Numbered from the stretch's first letter, positions 46,917-59,386 are shown. The stretch is DNA of 64,000 nt from Beta vulgaris subsp. vulgaris (GCF_026745355.1 NC_079205.1:2482155-2546154), one strand, 5' to 3'. Notes: generated by a model from the letters alone, not told the origin. Made by a program: numbers and translations.

Positions 46917-47628
46917 TAGGGGTGCTTATCGCATGATTCGAATCCAAACTGTATTGGGCTCGGCTCTTCTACGCTCTTTTATCATTTACCTCGACTTGGC
47001 TCGTGAGCTCGACGACCTCGATAACTGAAGCTCGGCTCGAACTCGTGAGCTTCACTAAATGTTAAGCTCGGCTTAGTTGTGCTCTAGAGTTGGACTCGTC
47101 TTTGTTAGGCTCAAGCTCGCTTTGAGACAAATTAAAAATAAACTAACACAACATTAAACGAAAAAAAAAATCATATCCGAAATTTTAAAAAATTGTTGAT
47201 AGGTCTTGTAGAATAATAGACTAAGTTCAAAAAATAACATGAATAAACATATTTTATTTCATTTTTTTACATGCTAATCAAATGAATTACTTGCAAATAT
47301 ACATAAAAAATACACAAACTAGATCTAAAAGGATACAAAAAGAAAGGCATGAATTGTTTGATGTAAAAATTTGTACAAAAGGATACGTATTATTAATAAC
47401 TTTTTAAAGTGTTTTCATTTATAATAAATTTTTAAAGTGCTCTAAATTATAATAAATTTTTATATAAAAAAACAACCGAGCTTGTTCAAGAGATTTTCGA
47501 GTCGAGCTTGGCCTAGTTCGACTCGTTAAGGTCTCGAGCCGAGCCCGAATCAGAGCTACCACGAGACGAGTTTTGATCAACTCGAGCCCGAAATGTTCGC
47601 GAATAGACCGAGCTCATTATCACTTCTA
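46917..47628. mobile_element. hAT-like non-autonomous element rich in AGCTCG
   Basis: Ends TAGGGGTGCTTATC and the inverse of ...GATAATGAG-type right end (CATTATCACTTCTA) are flanked by ACCTAAGT (46909-46916) and ACCTAAGC (47629-47636), an 8-bp target duplication with one mismatch. Both subterminal regions are dense in gctcg/cgagc, and the middle is AT-rich. It is 712 bp with no coding capacity. Confidence 0.65.
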
Positions 47629-47636
47629 ACCTAAGC

Positions 47637-48880
47637 CCCATCTTCTTGACTTTTTTTAGTTATTGTTTCATATTCACAATAAATCTCCATTTTACTCTCA
47701 TGGAGAGTGTCTCTACCCAATCATTGAGTTATGATTACCAATCTATTGTGCTTTATTTATCCAAGTATTGGAATTTATTTCTCTACTCGTGAGAATTTTT
47801 TGGGACTAAGTTTTTAATTTCGTAGGAAAATTTAATTCGTTGATGAAGATGTTCATACTGTCGCTATAGATATTAATTCTACATCCTCAATTGACTGTAT
47901 CAGATTTAGTTCTCTTTCGAAATTACAAAAGATCAAAAGATCTTTCGTGAAAGGTTGTATCAAATAACGATGTAAAAAAGGATGTGCATAAGTGTTATAT
48001 CTTATTCTATAATTATCGTAGTTTTGCTAATTGAAATATGACACTGACCAACAGATTAATCCAAACATGAGTCATTTTGATCAAGTTGTCTTAATATGTA
48101 AATATCCTACATTTTATATAGAATTTGATGTATTAAAAAAGCAACTCGAAATTATTATGAAATCGAACACAAACCTAACTAGTTTCTCCTGATTGCGGCT
48201 ATATACGTACTTCACCCACTTTATAAAGAGAGCAAATCGAATACTTTGATCCTTTGTCAATCTTTTAATATGATATAAATATATGATCTACTTGTTCCAT
48301 GTGATTTTAGTACTACACTACTAGTCTATTACTGAAGCCAATTGATTTGTGGCACTTTGCCCATAAGTCATTTAACTATACGTCGACCATATGCTACCAA
48401 CTTACCAACAACTACACAAACAAAAAGTTGTTTGTTCTTTACATGAATATGAGATATACTAACTATTAAGTACGGCTATGCCTACACTATCTATATGTAT
48501 ACCTAAAAGTATCGTCTAATTACGATACAATACGATACGACACGTTTAGTTATATCTACGTTAAGAATTGTGCAGTGGCTGAACTTGAAAATAGTCATTT
48601 TGTTGGAAAAATTTTGTGGCTACGTCTTTGTCATCTCATGCAATCGTGTCGTGCTCTTCATCATATGAAGAGTATTACACACAATTCACAATGCATAATA
48701 GCATGTTGGACCTATTTTATTATGATAAATTATGCTTGATACCAATATGTCAATTGTCATCTTTATGCGTACAATGTAGCTCTCAAGATTAGATAGAGAT
48801 AGTCGTAGGACACGGTGCGTGTGTGGGCTTTCCCTTAAAAAGGTTTACAATTTAATTATTTATAGCTAAAAATGAGAAGG
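47637..48880. other. AT-rich spacer
   Basis: No gene, RNA or bounded repeat recognised. Confidence 0.5.
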
Positions 48881-48889
48881 GTGGAAGGA

Positions 48890-50185
48890 GGTAAGAGCAC
48901 ACATATCCATACTCAAGAGTCGGAACACACTTCAAAGTGAGTGATGTTATTGATGATCATAGGCGTTGGGATCGAGAGAAAATTGTTTCTCTTATCCCTC
49001 CCCATATAGCTTCTATTATTCTTTCTTCTTTTTTCCTTCTAATAACCCTCAACTTGAAACTCTTGTTTGGGGTTTGACGGCGGAGAGTATTATGTCAAGT
49101 CAAGGTCTATGTTGGCTCAAGTCTTCATAACTCAAACTTTGAAAAAGTCGAGTTTGCTTGGTTCGGAAGCCACATGTTTCTCCCAAAATCAAAAACTTTA
49201 TGAAAAGTTTGTCATGATGGGCTTCCTAAAAAAGATAGAGTTGAAAAATTAAAGATCTTTCTTCCTTAGCAATGCGTTTTGTGATGCAATGCCCGTTAAT
49301 CTCTTTCTCACCTTTGTTTTGGATGTCCCTTCACTTTAGATATGTCATTTGAGTGCCTTCATGTCAATGGTGATTGGCCAAAAACTCCCTCAAGAGGTCA
49401 ACTTCTCTAGTCAATTCTCTTCTCGTTATTGGATAGATTATTCTCATTTTGAGCTTTCTTTAAAAGCCATCAAGAAATTTCTTTTGTGTGGTGGGTTATC
49501 TGGTTCTTAAAAAATAGAGTGAATTTCAATGATGAAGGCATCCCCCCTCCTCGATGTGCTACTTTCCAAATTAATAATTTTTCACTCAATGGTGTAAAGT
49601 GGACAGTGAGGTAGGTGACTTCTCCTCAACTTCTCTTAAGAGTAATCTTCCCACTATAACTTGTGCGGGTACTAATCTCATTTGCCCCCCTCTTAATATT
49701 TGCAAGCTAAATTTTGACGCTTTTAAATTTAGTAATGGCAATCCTTCTTTAGGTTTTGTGATTATAAATAGTGATGGTGAAGTTATGTTAGCTGGTGCTA
49801 CATCTCTGGGTTCAATCATATCCTAATAATTCAAGCCACAACTTAGGCTTTTAATGAAGGCATTAAGGGAGCCTCTTTCCTTAACATTACTGATCTCATT
49901 GTAGAATGCGAAAGTTTAGGGGTCATTAATTCTATGAAGTATTCTTGGTGTATTCCTTGGGAGATTTCTAATGCGGGTGTATATGCTCTTCAATTCCAGG
50001 TGTGCCAGTTTGTCACTGCTTCGCAAAGCTAACAAGGCTATTGGTTTTATGGCTAGGAAGGAATATGACTGTCCTTCCCTGATTTATTGGTTCCCTCCTT
50101 ATTGTATGAATTTCTCCCTTATCATCCGTAAGGATGTTTTAGGGTGGTCCCAAAACTATGGTATTGTCTAAGTTTATTTCTCCTC
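48890..50185 (+). pseudogene. LINE (non-LTR retrotransposon) 3' relic
   Basis: One frame gives VSDVIDDHRRWDREKIVSLI then PPHIASIIL and ETLVWGLTAES, like the zf-RVT region downstream of plant LINE reverse transcriptases. Further on, KLNFDAFKFSNGNPSLGFVI and INSDGEVMLAGATS, then ECESLGVINSM, match the RNase H domain. Many stops and frameshifts break it. It may end near the A-rich tract at 50190-50200. It is far longer than the similar relic at 12.7 kb. Confidence 0.7.
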
Positions 50186-50199
50186 GTCAAAGGAAAAAA

Positions 50200-51339
50200 A
50201 TACACATCATGCTCGTATCTAGCTAAGCCTGAAATTTGTAAATGATGTGCACTAGCAACCCACGGCTCACCAACAAGATTCTCTTGCCAGGCCGGGCCGA
50301 CTGGACCATGCCTAGCTAGCTCTACCGGTAGACTCAAGATACACCCGGGTGTATGTTTCAAAGAATCATAGAGGTGATTTTTGCAAATAATATGTTTGAT
50401 GCAATCATTCAACTAATAATACTAAAGGTGGGTCCAACATCATGTTATTCTCTTACTATGTACTTGGCACAACTTATACCCGTTAAATGCGCTCATCTGG
50501 CCATCAATGTTGTGCCACATCTTATACATTGCCAACTTCAGTTGGAGTTTTCTTTCTTTCTTTACAATTTTTAATACAGTAAATCATACACTTTAAGCTA
50601 AGTCTAAGCTGGTTCTAGATGTAGATTGACACTTGACACACAAAGATTTGCATTAATCTGTAATTAGTACTATTGTTTTATACTAATCTTAAAGTAAGAG
50701 TATGTATAGGTTTGATTTGAATGTTATATGTTGTGTTACCCTGCAAAACGGCTGATTTGTGGGCAATTATTCTCACGTCATCATCTGGTTTTTGTCATGA
50801 TAGATGGAGAAAGTGTTTTTTTAAAGTGATACTTTTAGTATTTTACTTAATTATTAGTATGTCAACTTCACTATTTCTTTTCTTTATATCCAAAATAAGA
50901 GTTTTCAATAGGTGACTCACAAGTGTGGTGGAAGCTATTTCAACAATAATGAGGTTGATAAGCTCTTTGCTCTTTAAAAATATTGAACATTCATGTTACT
51001 ATTGGATTTTACTTTATTTGGGTCTATCATATATAGTTCTAATACAAAGGTACCTATTGCCAACCCAATCTTAAAGTGAAAATACCAATATACCCGTGTT
51101 TCGGATGCAAAACTTTTGAGTAGCGATATGATGAGAAATTCGACGGGAGTTGTGTTTGGGTGAGTGTCAATAGTCCGATGGAGCCGTATAACCTGCAAAA
51201 TAATGATTAGGTCCTACTCCGGGTGATTTCGGAATCGCCCCTCCGACGCTCAAATCAGTATTGGGATCGGAGATTTAAAGCGAGAGTCTAGAGAGATAAT
51301 TGGTGGGTGAACTGTTCATTACCACGATAAATAGGGATA
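50200..51339. other. spacer with no identified gene
   Basis: Contains a short GC-rich block near 50260-50340 (ggccgggccgactgg) that may be repeat debris, and from 51200 a block that may be part of the retro-sequence continuing to 51548. No gene seen. Confidence 0.4.
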
Positions 51340-51548
51340 CAGTCTCTGTTTATAAGGATTGGGTAGATGACGGCATATGATGTCACAACACCGGGTTGAA
51401 CTCCTTACCTGGTTGGGCTGGCCTTTGCGGAGGTGGGTCTCACAGGTCCCTAGGGCGACATGGTAATTTCACCTACGAGTACAGTGCTGAAGATTCGAAC
51501 CTGTGACCTATCATACATAACACATCAATTTTAACCACTAAGCCAAGA
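51340..51548 (-). repeat. tRNA-derived SINE-like sequence
   Basis: On the minus strand a box A (TTGGCTTAGTGGTTA, 51546-51532) and a box B (AGGTTCGAATCT, 51502-51491) have tRNA-like spacing. A tRNA-unrelated, GC-richer body follows (GACCTGTGAGACCCACCTCC). Anticodon and acceptor stems are not formed, so this is not a working tRNA gene. The 3' end is uncertain. Confidence 0.6.
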
Positions 51549-52572
51549 CATATTTGATACATGTGATTTACTCTTAACTGTAAGTAATATAATAATGTAA
51601 AGTAATGGTAGAGAGCATAGATAAGAAAGTCATGATTTTACGAAGTCACTTGTTTGAAAATGAAATTCCAAGGCGTGAAGACACATGGCTCCGGGACCAT
51701 TGAAATTGCTTCTTTTTTTTTTTTTTTGCTGGTCAACAAATAAATAACAGAAAATTTTGAAGTTTACTAAGTAGTTTTGGTTTTGTTTGGTGTTGCATTT
51801 TTTGTTTAGGAGAGAGATAGGGAATAATAATTACTATTATATATAAAAAAAAGTGGAGTTATGATATTTCTTTATAGAAGTCCAATAGTAAATCAACTAT
51901 TAGTAAAAAAAAAAAAAAGTCAAACTCAAATATAGCATTAAAAAATTAACTTAAATATTGAAGGTAATCAAGTTATAATTGAACCACAAAAAAAATAAAA
52001 TATTGACTACAAGATGTTAATACATTTATGCTGAAGAAAGTAAAAAATAAATATTACATCAACTCAATATTTTATCAATCAAATTACAAACACAATCAAG
52101 CATTATATCAAAAAGAAAATTTTAATCAATTAAGAAAGTGAAATGATTTATTTAACACAAAATACTATGTCAATACTACATAAGAAATCCTTAAAAAGTT
52201 CACTTAATATTATTTTGTCGTTCATCAAGTTTAATTGTAAAAAACCTAAAAGAAAGAATAAGTAAAAAAATAAAAAAAGGGTTAAATGATAGAGGCTTAA
52301 TCTATGAAATTTAGCCAAAAAACTTTAATGTTCAAATTATTACCCCTGTTTATTCCCCAAAGGGCTAGAATTTATGTTTGAAAAGAAAATATCAAGCACG
52401 CATTGCGTGCATAATTTTCTAGTATATTCAATTGCATAGCTACGAGATATATTATTTCGAGAGTCCTACTTCCCTTGATTTTGCAATTTTTATGTATTTT
52501 CACTGTTTAGGAATTAAGTAATGTTGTTTGGTTAGATATAGGAAGTTGCAATTTCCATTATTGAAAGTTATA
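51549..52572. other. AT-rich spacer
   Basis: Poly-A/T tracts and short AT-rich repeats, no gene recognised. Confidence 0.45.
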
Positions 52573-52975
52573 CTTTTTGGGTGTACATCCCAAGTTCCAC
52601 ATCGTAAAGATAAGGAGTAACTTAGTTTATAAGAAGTCACCAACTATATTAGTTTGAGGTATTTTAGAAAAGAGGCCAAAAACAAATCCGTGCAGGCTTG
52701 GCCCACAGCAGGTATCAGAGCCGATAGTTCAGCTGGGAGAACGTGCATATACAATGGCCAACCATGTGGTCGGCTTGCTAGAGCATACAGGTGCAGAGCG
52801 GTACGGTGTAGCTCTAGGGCATGAGAGGCTTGTGGTCCTTGGTATCAGGGGATGATTGTTGGGTACACAAAATCCCACATCGGAGAGATAAGTAGTTACC
52901 CATTTTATAAGAGTCCCACTATTGGAAAAGAGCTCAAAACCATATTTGTGCAGGCTTAGCCCAAAACGGACAACA
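52573..52975 (+). mobile_element. TRIM-type miniature LTR element
   Basis: Two diverged direct repeats of about 120-138 bp (52573-52710 and 52857-52975) share tcccacatcg, ataaga.gt.cacca-type blocks, tgtgcaggctt(g/a)gccca and a terminal CA. The left repeat is followed at once by GGTATCAGAGCC, an initiator-tRNA-Met primer site, and the right repeat is preceded by a purine-rich aggggatgat. The internal part is only about 146 bp. The right repeat begins TGTTGGG. Confidence 0.7.
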
Positions 52976-53559
52976 TTGTACTAATGGTGGAGTTGTAGGT
53001 GGACTCATGGGCCTTACAATACTTACCTAGGGGGCAAGGTAAGCAACTTCTCTCATTTTGCGAAGTAATAGAACCTTCCTAGAAACAAAACCTGAAATTG
53101 CAATAGCCTGAATTTAGAAACAAAACGCTCCACTTTTCACATAATCAAAAGAACATAGTACAATGCAAGATCAAATTACATGCAAACACATATAATGTCA
53201 CTACTTACAGCCAAACATACAACAGTGGGAACTGGGAAAGCCACAATTCATAGCAATTAGTTGGGGAATAACTTGGGATGTTACGCCTTACATACAACTG
53301 TACAAGAAAGAAGCCAAAAGAACACCATAAAATCTACAACAGGAAGGTCTGAAAGTATTTTAGAACTTATAGTTAAGAGTAAGTATAACACTACAGTACA
53401 GTATCTCAATCTTTAAAGGAAGATTAAACCAACTAAAGCTGCAAATCCAATCATAATAAGCTGCTTAAATTCTCAAAAATCACGCGCCAAAACGATCAAA
53501 TAACCGATGGTTGGATCTAATCTGAGGTGCCAAAATCACAAAAATTGATGATTAGTTCA
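52976..53559. other. DUF3537 gene B 3' flank
   Basis: Non-coding. Contains the probable 3' UTR of the minus-strand gene that ends at 53560. Nothing else recognised. Confidence 0.4.
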
Positions 53560-56500
53560 TTAAATAGTGATGGTTTTTTTGAGCAGCCAGAGTACTAAGG
53601 ACAACTCAACACCAAAAATGAGTCGAAGCCAAGTTCTATCCAACATTGATCCATACAATGTAATCCCAGCTTTGTTTTTCTCCAAATATGTCACTGCAAC
53701 CAAAAAATCAATAAAAAAGAGAGCAATAAGCTTCAATATTTACTTGATTTTATAAGCCGAGTCCATCAATCAATGAAAGAGAGTAAACGGAAAATTGTTT
53801 GTTACAAACAAAAGAGAGGAAGAGCATGTAGAACGCAAACCCATTCCCTCTTCTCGTGTTTGCAGCAAATCGTTTGTTCTTTAGCTGAACTCTTATTATT
53901 GTGCTTTATATGATCCATTTATAACTTACCAAGAGCGTGTCGTTTCTGAAAGGACATAGAACTGTAGGCATAAGCTGGAAGAAATTTGGTATTATCGACA
54001 TCATCTTCCTCATCACCAGCATCATCATCATCTGAATCTACACTACTGGCATTAGAACACACAGCATTGCTAATGTTGTTGGTTCCCGGTAACTCAGTCT
54101 CAGAGGTGACGAAGGAGTCAATTGTTGCGCAAACATGCCACTTTGCTGAAAGAGCTGTTATTGCCTGTGCCTTATGTGTGATCTTTGTAGCACTTCGCAG
54201 TATTATCGTCAGCCCTGCCAGTAGAGTCACAGAGCAGAGCTGCACCAGATAGAAAGAACAAAATCCTACTGTTTAGAACCCTTTTATTTCCCTTATCCTC
54301 CTATTACTAAAATCAAAAATCTTCTTTCAAACAATTTTTGTGGGAAAGAATCTGAAGAAATTTGTCTAAACCAGAAAAACCACCCCTTATTTATCATACT
54401 AATTTATAATGGAGAAAAAGAACGCAGGAAGTAATGGTAAAAACGGCAAAATGGTAAGAGAAACGTACTGCAAGTTCTCCGGCTCTGAAAATGCTCACAT
54501 CATTGGCTTTTGTAGTCAGCGTCAAGAAAGTAAGTTGGCTTAAAGTGATCAACATCAAGGCACATAAGATAAATGCACGATAACGATGGCTTATGATCCT
54601 AAGGTGCCTCCTGATCCTCAAGTGCTCCACCAGAATGGAAGCCACATCTGAATCTACCTCAAAAACAGTAGCAAAATCCTTGAGCCGTAGGATCTGGAGG
54701 TAGCAGATCAGGCGGAAGAGAACACAGACCAGGAAAAAGACTAAGGTACGATAAATCCATGAGGTTAGCTCCAACGAGCACGCTACAATGTCACTTAAAA
54801 TGGCGTTGCCCAAGAAGGGAATATGGGAAGCCCCAGAAACATACCACCAGACTTTATAGGTGCATTCAGCTACAAAACATGGGAGGATAAAGCCAGACAA
54901 TATGTTCAAAGATCTCTGCATAAACCAAAAAGGAGAGCTTGAATCATTATCATTTATCATGAATCATAATGGCAATTTAGAGAGTCATAGTTAGTTGTAA
55001 CAAGTAAAACACAAAATTCTAAGGGATTACAACTAGCATCAACTATAGTTAGTTGTAACAAGTAAAACACAAAAGATAAGATATACATTAAGGCAGTTTC
55101 GAGGGCAATTCCCACCACGACACAATAAGCATCTTCAGGGTGCTCAATGAGCTGATAGAAGAAATTTACTTTTTTACACAGATTTGATGGGGCTCAAATG
55201 TCGAATGGGGCCATGAGGAAATCCAATACAAAAGTTAAAGAACTCTTTGCTTAACAAAGTTGATTGTTGCGATGGGATTTAGAGTGAGATTTAAAAGAAC
55301 TTCAACCATGTCTTGCTCCATGAATCAAGCATGGAGGCTCGCAAAAGGCGGTATAGACCAGGTTCGACAGGCCAAAAGTTAAAGAAACTCCAGCGTTTTG
55401 GATTTACAGCCAAGTAGCCAACCAAGAACGCCACTATGTGATACAATTTGGAGTCTGAATTCCATACCCCAATCTAAGGGATTTGGCATGAAATAATTGT
55501 TGTAAAATGGCAGCCTAGGCAAGATTAGTTGTGTGATTTGCTTCATATTTTCAGCTTTCCATGTCAAGAGTGTAAGAAAGTAATATAGTTAACCCTATCC
55601 TGCTAGACTTTATCCTCCAAATTCCAAAAGGAACCCAATACCAAACTTGGATCCTGTATGATTTTTAGGATCACATCTAAGCAAGTAAGGAGTACAATAG
55701 ATGAGGAGAACCTATGAATTCATTTTTCGACGAGAAAGAGAACCTAAGAGCTCAGAAAGTCTCAACAAAAAGGAAAATGATTAGTCCTTCCATTGAACCA
55801 AACTTCTCATAACATAAAGGATCCAATTTGATTTTTAAGATTACATATTGTGTAAGCCATAAGAAATAATGAGTATGAGACAAGAAGACTTTAATTAGCG
55901 AGCATAGAGAGCCACATAGGGCACTAATGCAAACGGAAATATGATCTCAAGTCTTGGATATCACCCGCACAAGACTTTACTAACTAAGCTACTTGGCATC
56001 CGCTAAAATTATCTTTCTATGTAATCCAAACAACAAAAATGAAACAACAAGTGGTCACCCAATTAAATCAATTAACAAAATCTAGAGCAGTGAATCATAT
56101 ACAACAACAATTTTCACCCCAATTATGCAAACAAATCAAAACCCATCTCAAACAAACTTTCATCAACTTAAAGAACTCAAAAACTAAACTAAAAAGCAAA
56201 TGACAGTAATTAAAATACAGCAACACCCAATTTAACCAATAATTACCCATTAAACCATGTAAACAAATCAAAACCCATCTCAAACAAATTTTCATCAACT
56301 TAAAGAACTCAAAAACTAAACTAAAAAAGCAAATGACAGTAATTAAACTACATCATACACCCAATTTAACCAATAATCACCCATTAAACCATGTAAACAA
56401 ATCAAAACCCATCTCAAACAAACTTTCATCAACTTAAAGAACTCAAAAACTAAACTAAAAAAGCAAATGACAGTAATTAAACTACAACATACACCCAATT

Positions 56501-57002
56501 TAACCAATTACTCATCAAACAAATTAAAACCCATCAAAAAAAAATCAAATTTTAATTCAAAAAAATAAAATAAAATAATTAGTAAAAATAAAGATCATAC
56601 ATTTAGTTGAGTAGTATAATGATGCCTAACAGAATCACTCTCATTAACAAGTTTATCAAAGAACAAGAACCTTCTAACACCATACTTCCTTGAAAAATGT
56701 GTAAGGCAAAGAAACGACAGCGTTGCAATGCTAGAGAGTGAAAGTTGCACAACGGCGTCGTATGGTTGTTTATGCTTGACATCACAAGAAGGACAAGTGA
56801 GGTAAAAATGGGAAATTGCAGGGACTATGATTGCAAATATGAGAAATACAAACCATGAAAGAAATGTATTGAAATAAATTGATTGGTCAACACACATCCA
56901 ACTAAGATATGTACGAACACTATGTAACTCATCTTGTGCATGTGAGAAAACTCTTGTGTAAGTTTTGTTTTGGTTTTTGTGGATTAAAGTTTCATCTTCC
57001 AT
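53560..57002 (-). CDS. DUF3537 multi-pass membrane protein, copy B
   Basis: Paralogue of the gene at 41467-46665. Exons 57002-56601, 54915-54469, 54239-53930 and 53693-53560 give 430 aa with the same intron positions and phases. Hydrophobic segments match copy A: FLSWFVFLIFAIIVPAI, VVQLSLSSIATLSFLCL, YRTLVFFLVCVLFRLICYL and LIFGVELSLVLWLL. The exon 2 core is nearly the same (FLVCVLFRLICYLQILRLKD). The acidic loop differs (DSDDDDAGDEEDD), and the N-terminus is 7 residues shorter. The C-terminus ends LLKKTITI, against LLGKTIGI in copy A. The copies lie 7 kb apart in the same orientation, so they are a tandem pair. No break or premature stop is seen. Confidence 0.88.
56125..56540. repeat. tandem repeat of about 132 bp, three copies, gene B intron 1
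   Basis: The unit includes aaatcaaaacccatctcaaa, then cttaaagaactcaaaaacta, and a poly-A-like aaaagcaaatgacagtaatt block. Starts are near 56125, 56261 and 56393, with a broken fourth copy. Copies are nearly identical. Unrelated in sequence to the gene A intron array, though both lie close to exon 1. Confidence 0.85.
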
Positions 57003-57299
57003 TTTTATTTTTTCTGGGTTTTTGTGTTTTTGGTCAGCAACTTACTTATTATAGAGTAGAAGAATTAAGAAAGAGTAAAGTGTTATTCTTATCTTATGGC
57101 ACGTCTATACGTGAATTTGTGTAATGATAAAGATAGGAAGTGTTTTTTTTTTTTGTTGTTGTATAATTATGTTATTCTCCTCATTAGTTTAAACTAAAGT
57201 TTTTGTCAACTTCAATATATATGACTTTTGTCAACTTTTCATCCGTGTTTGAGGCCATTGCCACGGCGCCACCACATGTTGGGTTGCGATGGGTCGGGA
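57003..57299. other. DUF3537 gene B leader and promoter
   Basis: Contains the 5' flank of the gene on the minus strand. Nothing bounded before the hAT-like element at 57300. Confidence 0.4.
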
Positions 57300-57567
57300 C
57301 AGAGGGGTAGATGAGGGTGTGCAAAGACCCCTACAGCACAGGGCCTCAAAATTATAAGGGCCTCAAAATATAATGATTATAATAATTTTAGTTCATATTA
57401 AAGCAAATCACATTATTTTTCACTCTTAATAAGAAAAATTTAACGATTTATCATTAATATTTGAATTTTTACCTTTAACTTTCGAACTATTTCGTCTTTA
57501 ATTTATTAATATTTGGGCCCAATTTTCATTTTAGAACCGGGGGCTCAAAGTTTTCAAGACGGCCCTG
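57300..57567. mobile_element. hAT-like MITE with CAG..CTG ends
   Basis: Begins CAGAGGGG and ends ACGGCCCTG, with perfect 8-bp duplications GGTCGGGA (57292-57299 and 57568-57575). The interior has repeated gggcctcaaaa near the left and gggggctcaaag near the right end. It is 268 bp and non-coding. Confidence 0.75.
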
Positions 57568-57575
57568 GGTCGGGA

Positions 57576-58220
57576 TAAGCACTTTTGGGTTTTTCTACAT
57601 AGTGCTTTTGTGTGTTTTCGAAATTTTACGTTATATTGGCTTTTAAAAATTTTCACGTTATTCTCCTAAACTTTTTAAACGTGACACAAAATACTATTAT
57701 TAATGAATTATCCTACCCCAAACTCAACTCAACCTTTAATCTTTGAGCATCATATCATATCCTAAACTTCATTCAACTAAGAATGTTCAACAATCCTATC
57801 CTATATAACCCACATTGTAAGAAAGTCCTAAAATCTATTGTTTGGTATTACGTGCAAGAGTATTATGTGTAATCTTAGAAAGTTTAAGGTTATGATATGG
57901 AAAGTTCCAAAAAGATCAGATACAATGTAGATTTCAGAAAACACAGGCGTCATGTAGAAAAAACCCAACATTTTTTAAGCCTATGCTTCAACGTAGTATT
58001 TCTACATGGCTCTACTCCACTAGGCAGTAATTATTACCTCTATTGATTAAGTAATAAATTTTTTTAAAAAAATTGAATTTCTCAAAAAGCCTTGATTATT
58101 ATTTTAAATAAATTTCAGGTAGGATTAGTCTAATCATGTGAAAATATAAAAGTGAGAACAACGATAATCAAGTCTAATACGTTCATAATTAGTTCATGTG
58201 AAAAGTATACGCCTTAAATA
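57576..58220. other. AT-rich spacer
   Basis: No gene or bounded repeat recognised. Confidence 0.4.
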
Positions 58221-58583
58221 TTCCCTTGTCTCGTAATACACTTGAGTCGTCCCATAATATATTCCTTTTTGGTGTCCCAAAATGTTGTGTCTATATTTTT
58301 TTATCAATTTCTTCAGACTAAATTATCCTCAGTTTTATACAAACTTCGCATAATACACATACCTTATTTCAAAATGTGTGCCTTTATTTATTGTTTTACG
58401 CCATCCCGAAGAACATTTTTTAAACATTTTATGTGAAGTGAAGGAAAAATAAAATAAAGAAGTAGTTTCGATACAAAAGTACCAAAAAGTACTTCATTAA
58501 ATATTTTTTGGGAGAATCCGACTACTCTCCTATTCTTCTTAATTACCATTAAAAAAAATGCATTATATTATGGGACGGAGGGA
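58221..58583. mobile_element. Stowaway-like MITE
   Basis: Left end TTCCCTTGTCTCGTAATA and right end ...TATTATGGGACGGAGGGAA with TA flanks. The 363-bp interior shares gtcccaaaatgttgtg with the copy at 62571-62942, which lies in opposite orientation. Confidence 0.7.
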
Positions 58584-59109
58584 ATACTACAATTTGACTT
58601 TTGCACTATTCACATAACTCACTTTAATTACTATTATAATTAGAGATTTTAATAATTAAAATTTTGTGACAAATGTACCAATCAAATTACTACAGTTACA
58701 TTGAGATAGATGAATTTAATTTGGTCAAAACTAATTAGGTTACTACTCCCTTCGTTTCATAATATAGTTCTTGTTTTTTTTTATACGGTCTCCAAGACGT
58801 AACTTTGACCTTTGATATCTTCAATTCCATATTAATAAAAAAAATATCTTCAAAGTACGAGTCATGTCTTGGTAAATAAAGTTGAACTATGTAAACAGCC
58901 AAATAGACAAAATAAAACAGAATGAATCAGACTTATGAGTTATGACATGAGATCAATGATGTTCTTAGGAGACGCCTGACGCCACTTGGTAACAATTAAA
59001 TGACGCTTTTGTAACACTCTACCTTCGACGCTTGAGTTTGGATTGGTGTCTCATAAGGAAATGTTTACATGATATCTTACAAAAGTCCAATGTAATTTTA
59101 TAAGCTTGA
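58584..59109. other. MITE-rich spacer
   Basis: Includes a single degraded Stowaway end (ctcccttcgtttcataatat at about 58746). No gene. Confidence 0.4.
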
Positions 59110-59386
59110 GGCCTTGTTTGGTTGATAAAACAAATCATGGGAAGTGCAAATTTCTAAGAAATAGAAATATATGAAGTTGTTTGGTTGGCAAAATCATGGG
59201 AATTTGCACTTCGTAGAAAGTTCTACTTCCTCCATAATGGAGGAAGTTACTTACCTAGGTCCCCCTGGGTAAGTAGAACTTCCCATTATCAACCAAACAC
59301 AATTTTACACTTCCTAGGAATTTCAAATACATGGAAAAAATAACTTTTTAGGAAGTATGACTTCCTATATACAACCAAACAAGGCC
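59110..59386. mobile_element. Tourist/Harbinger-like MITE
   Basis: Ends GGCCTTGTTTGGTTG and inverse CAACCAAACAAGGCC are flanked by TGA on both sides (59107-59109, 59387-59389). It is 277 bp and non-coding. The ends and the 3-bp TNA-type target are typical of PIF/Harbinger-derived MITEs. Confidence 0.88.

Noticed and set aside
51485..51548. tRNA gene
   Set aside because: A and B boxes are present, but acceptor, D and anticodon stems do not form. A SINE head fits better.
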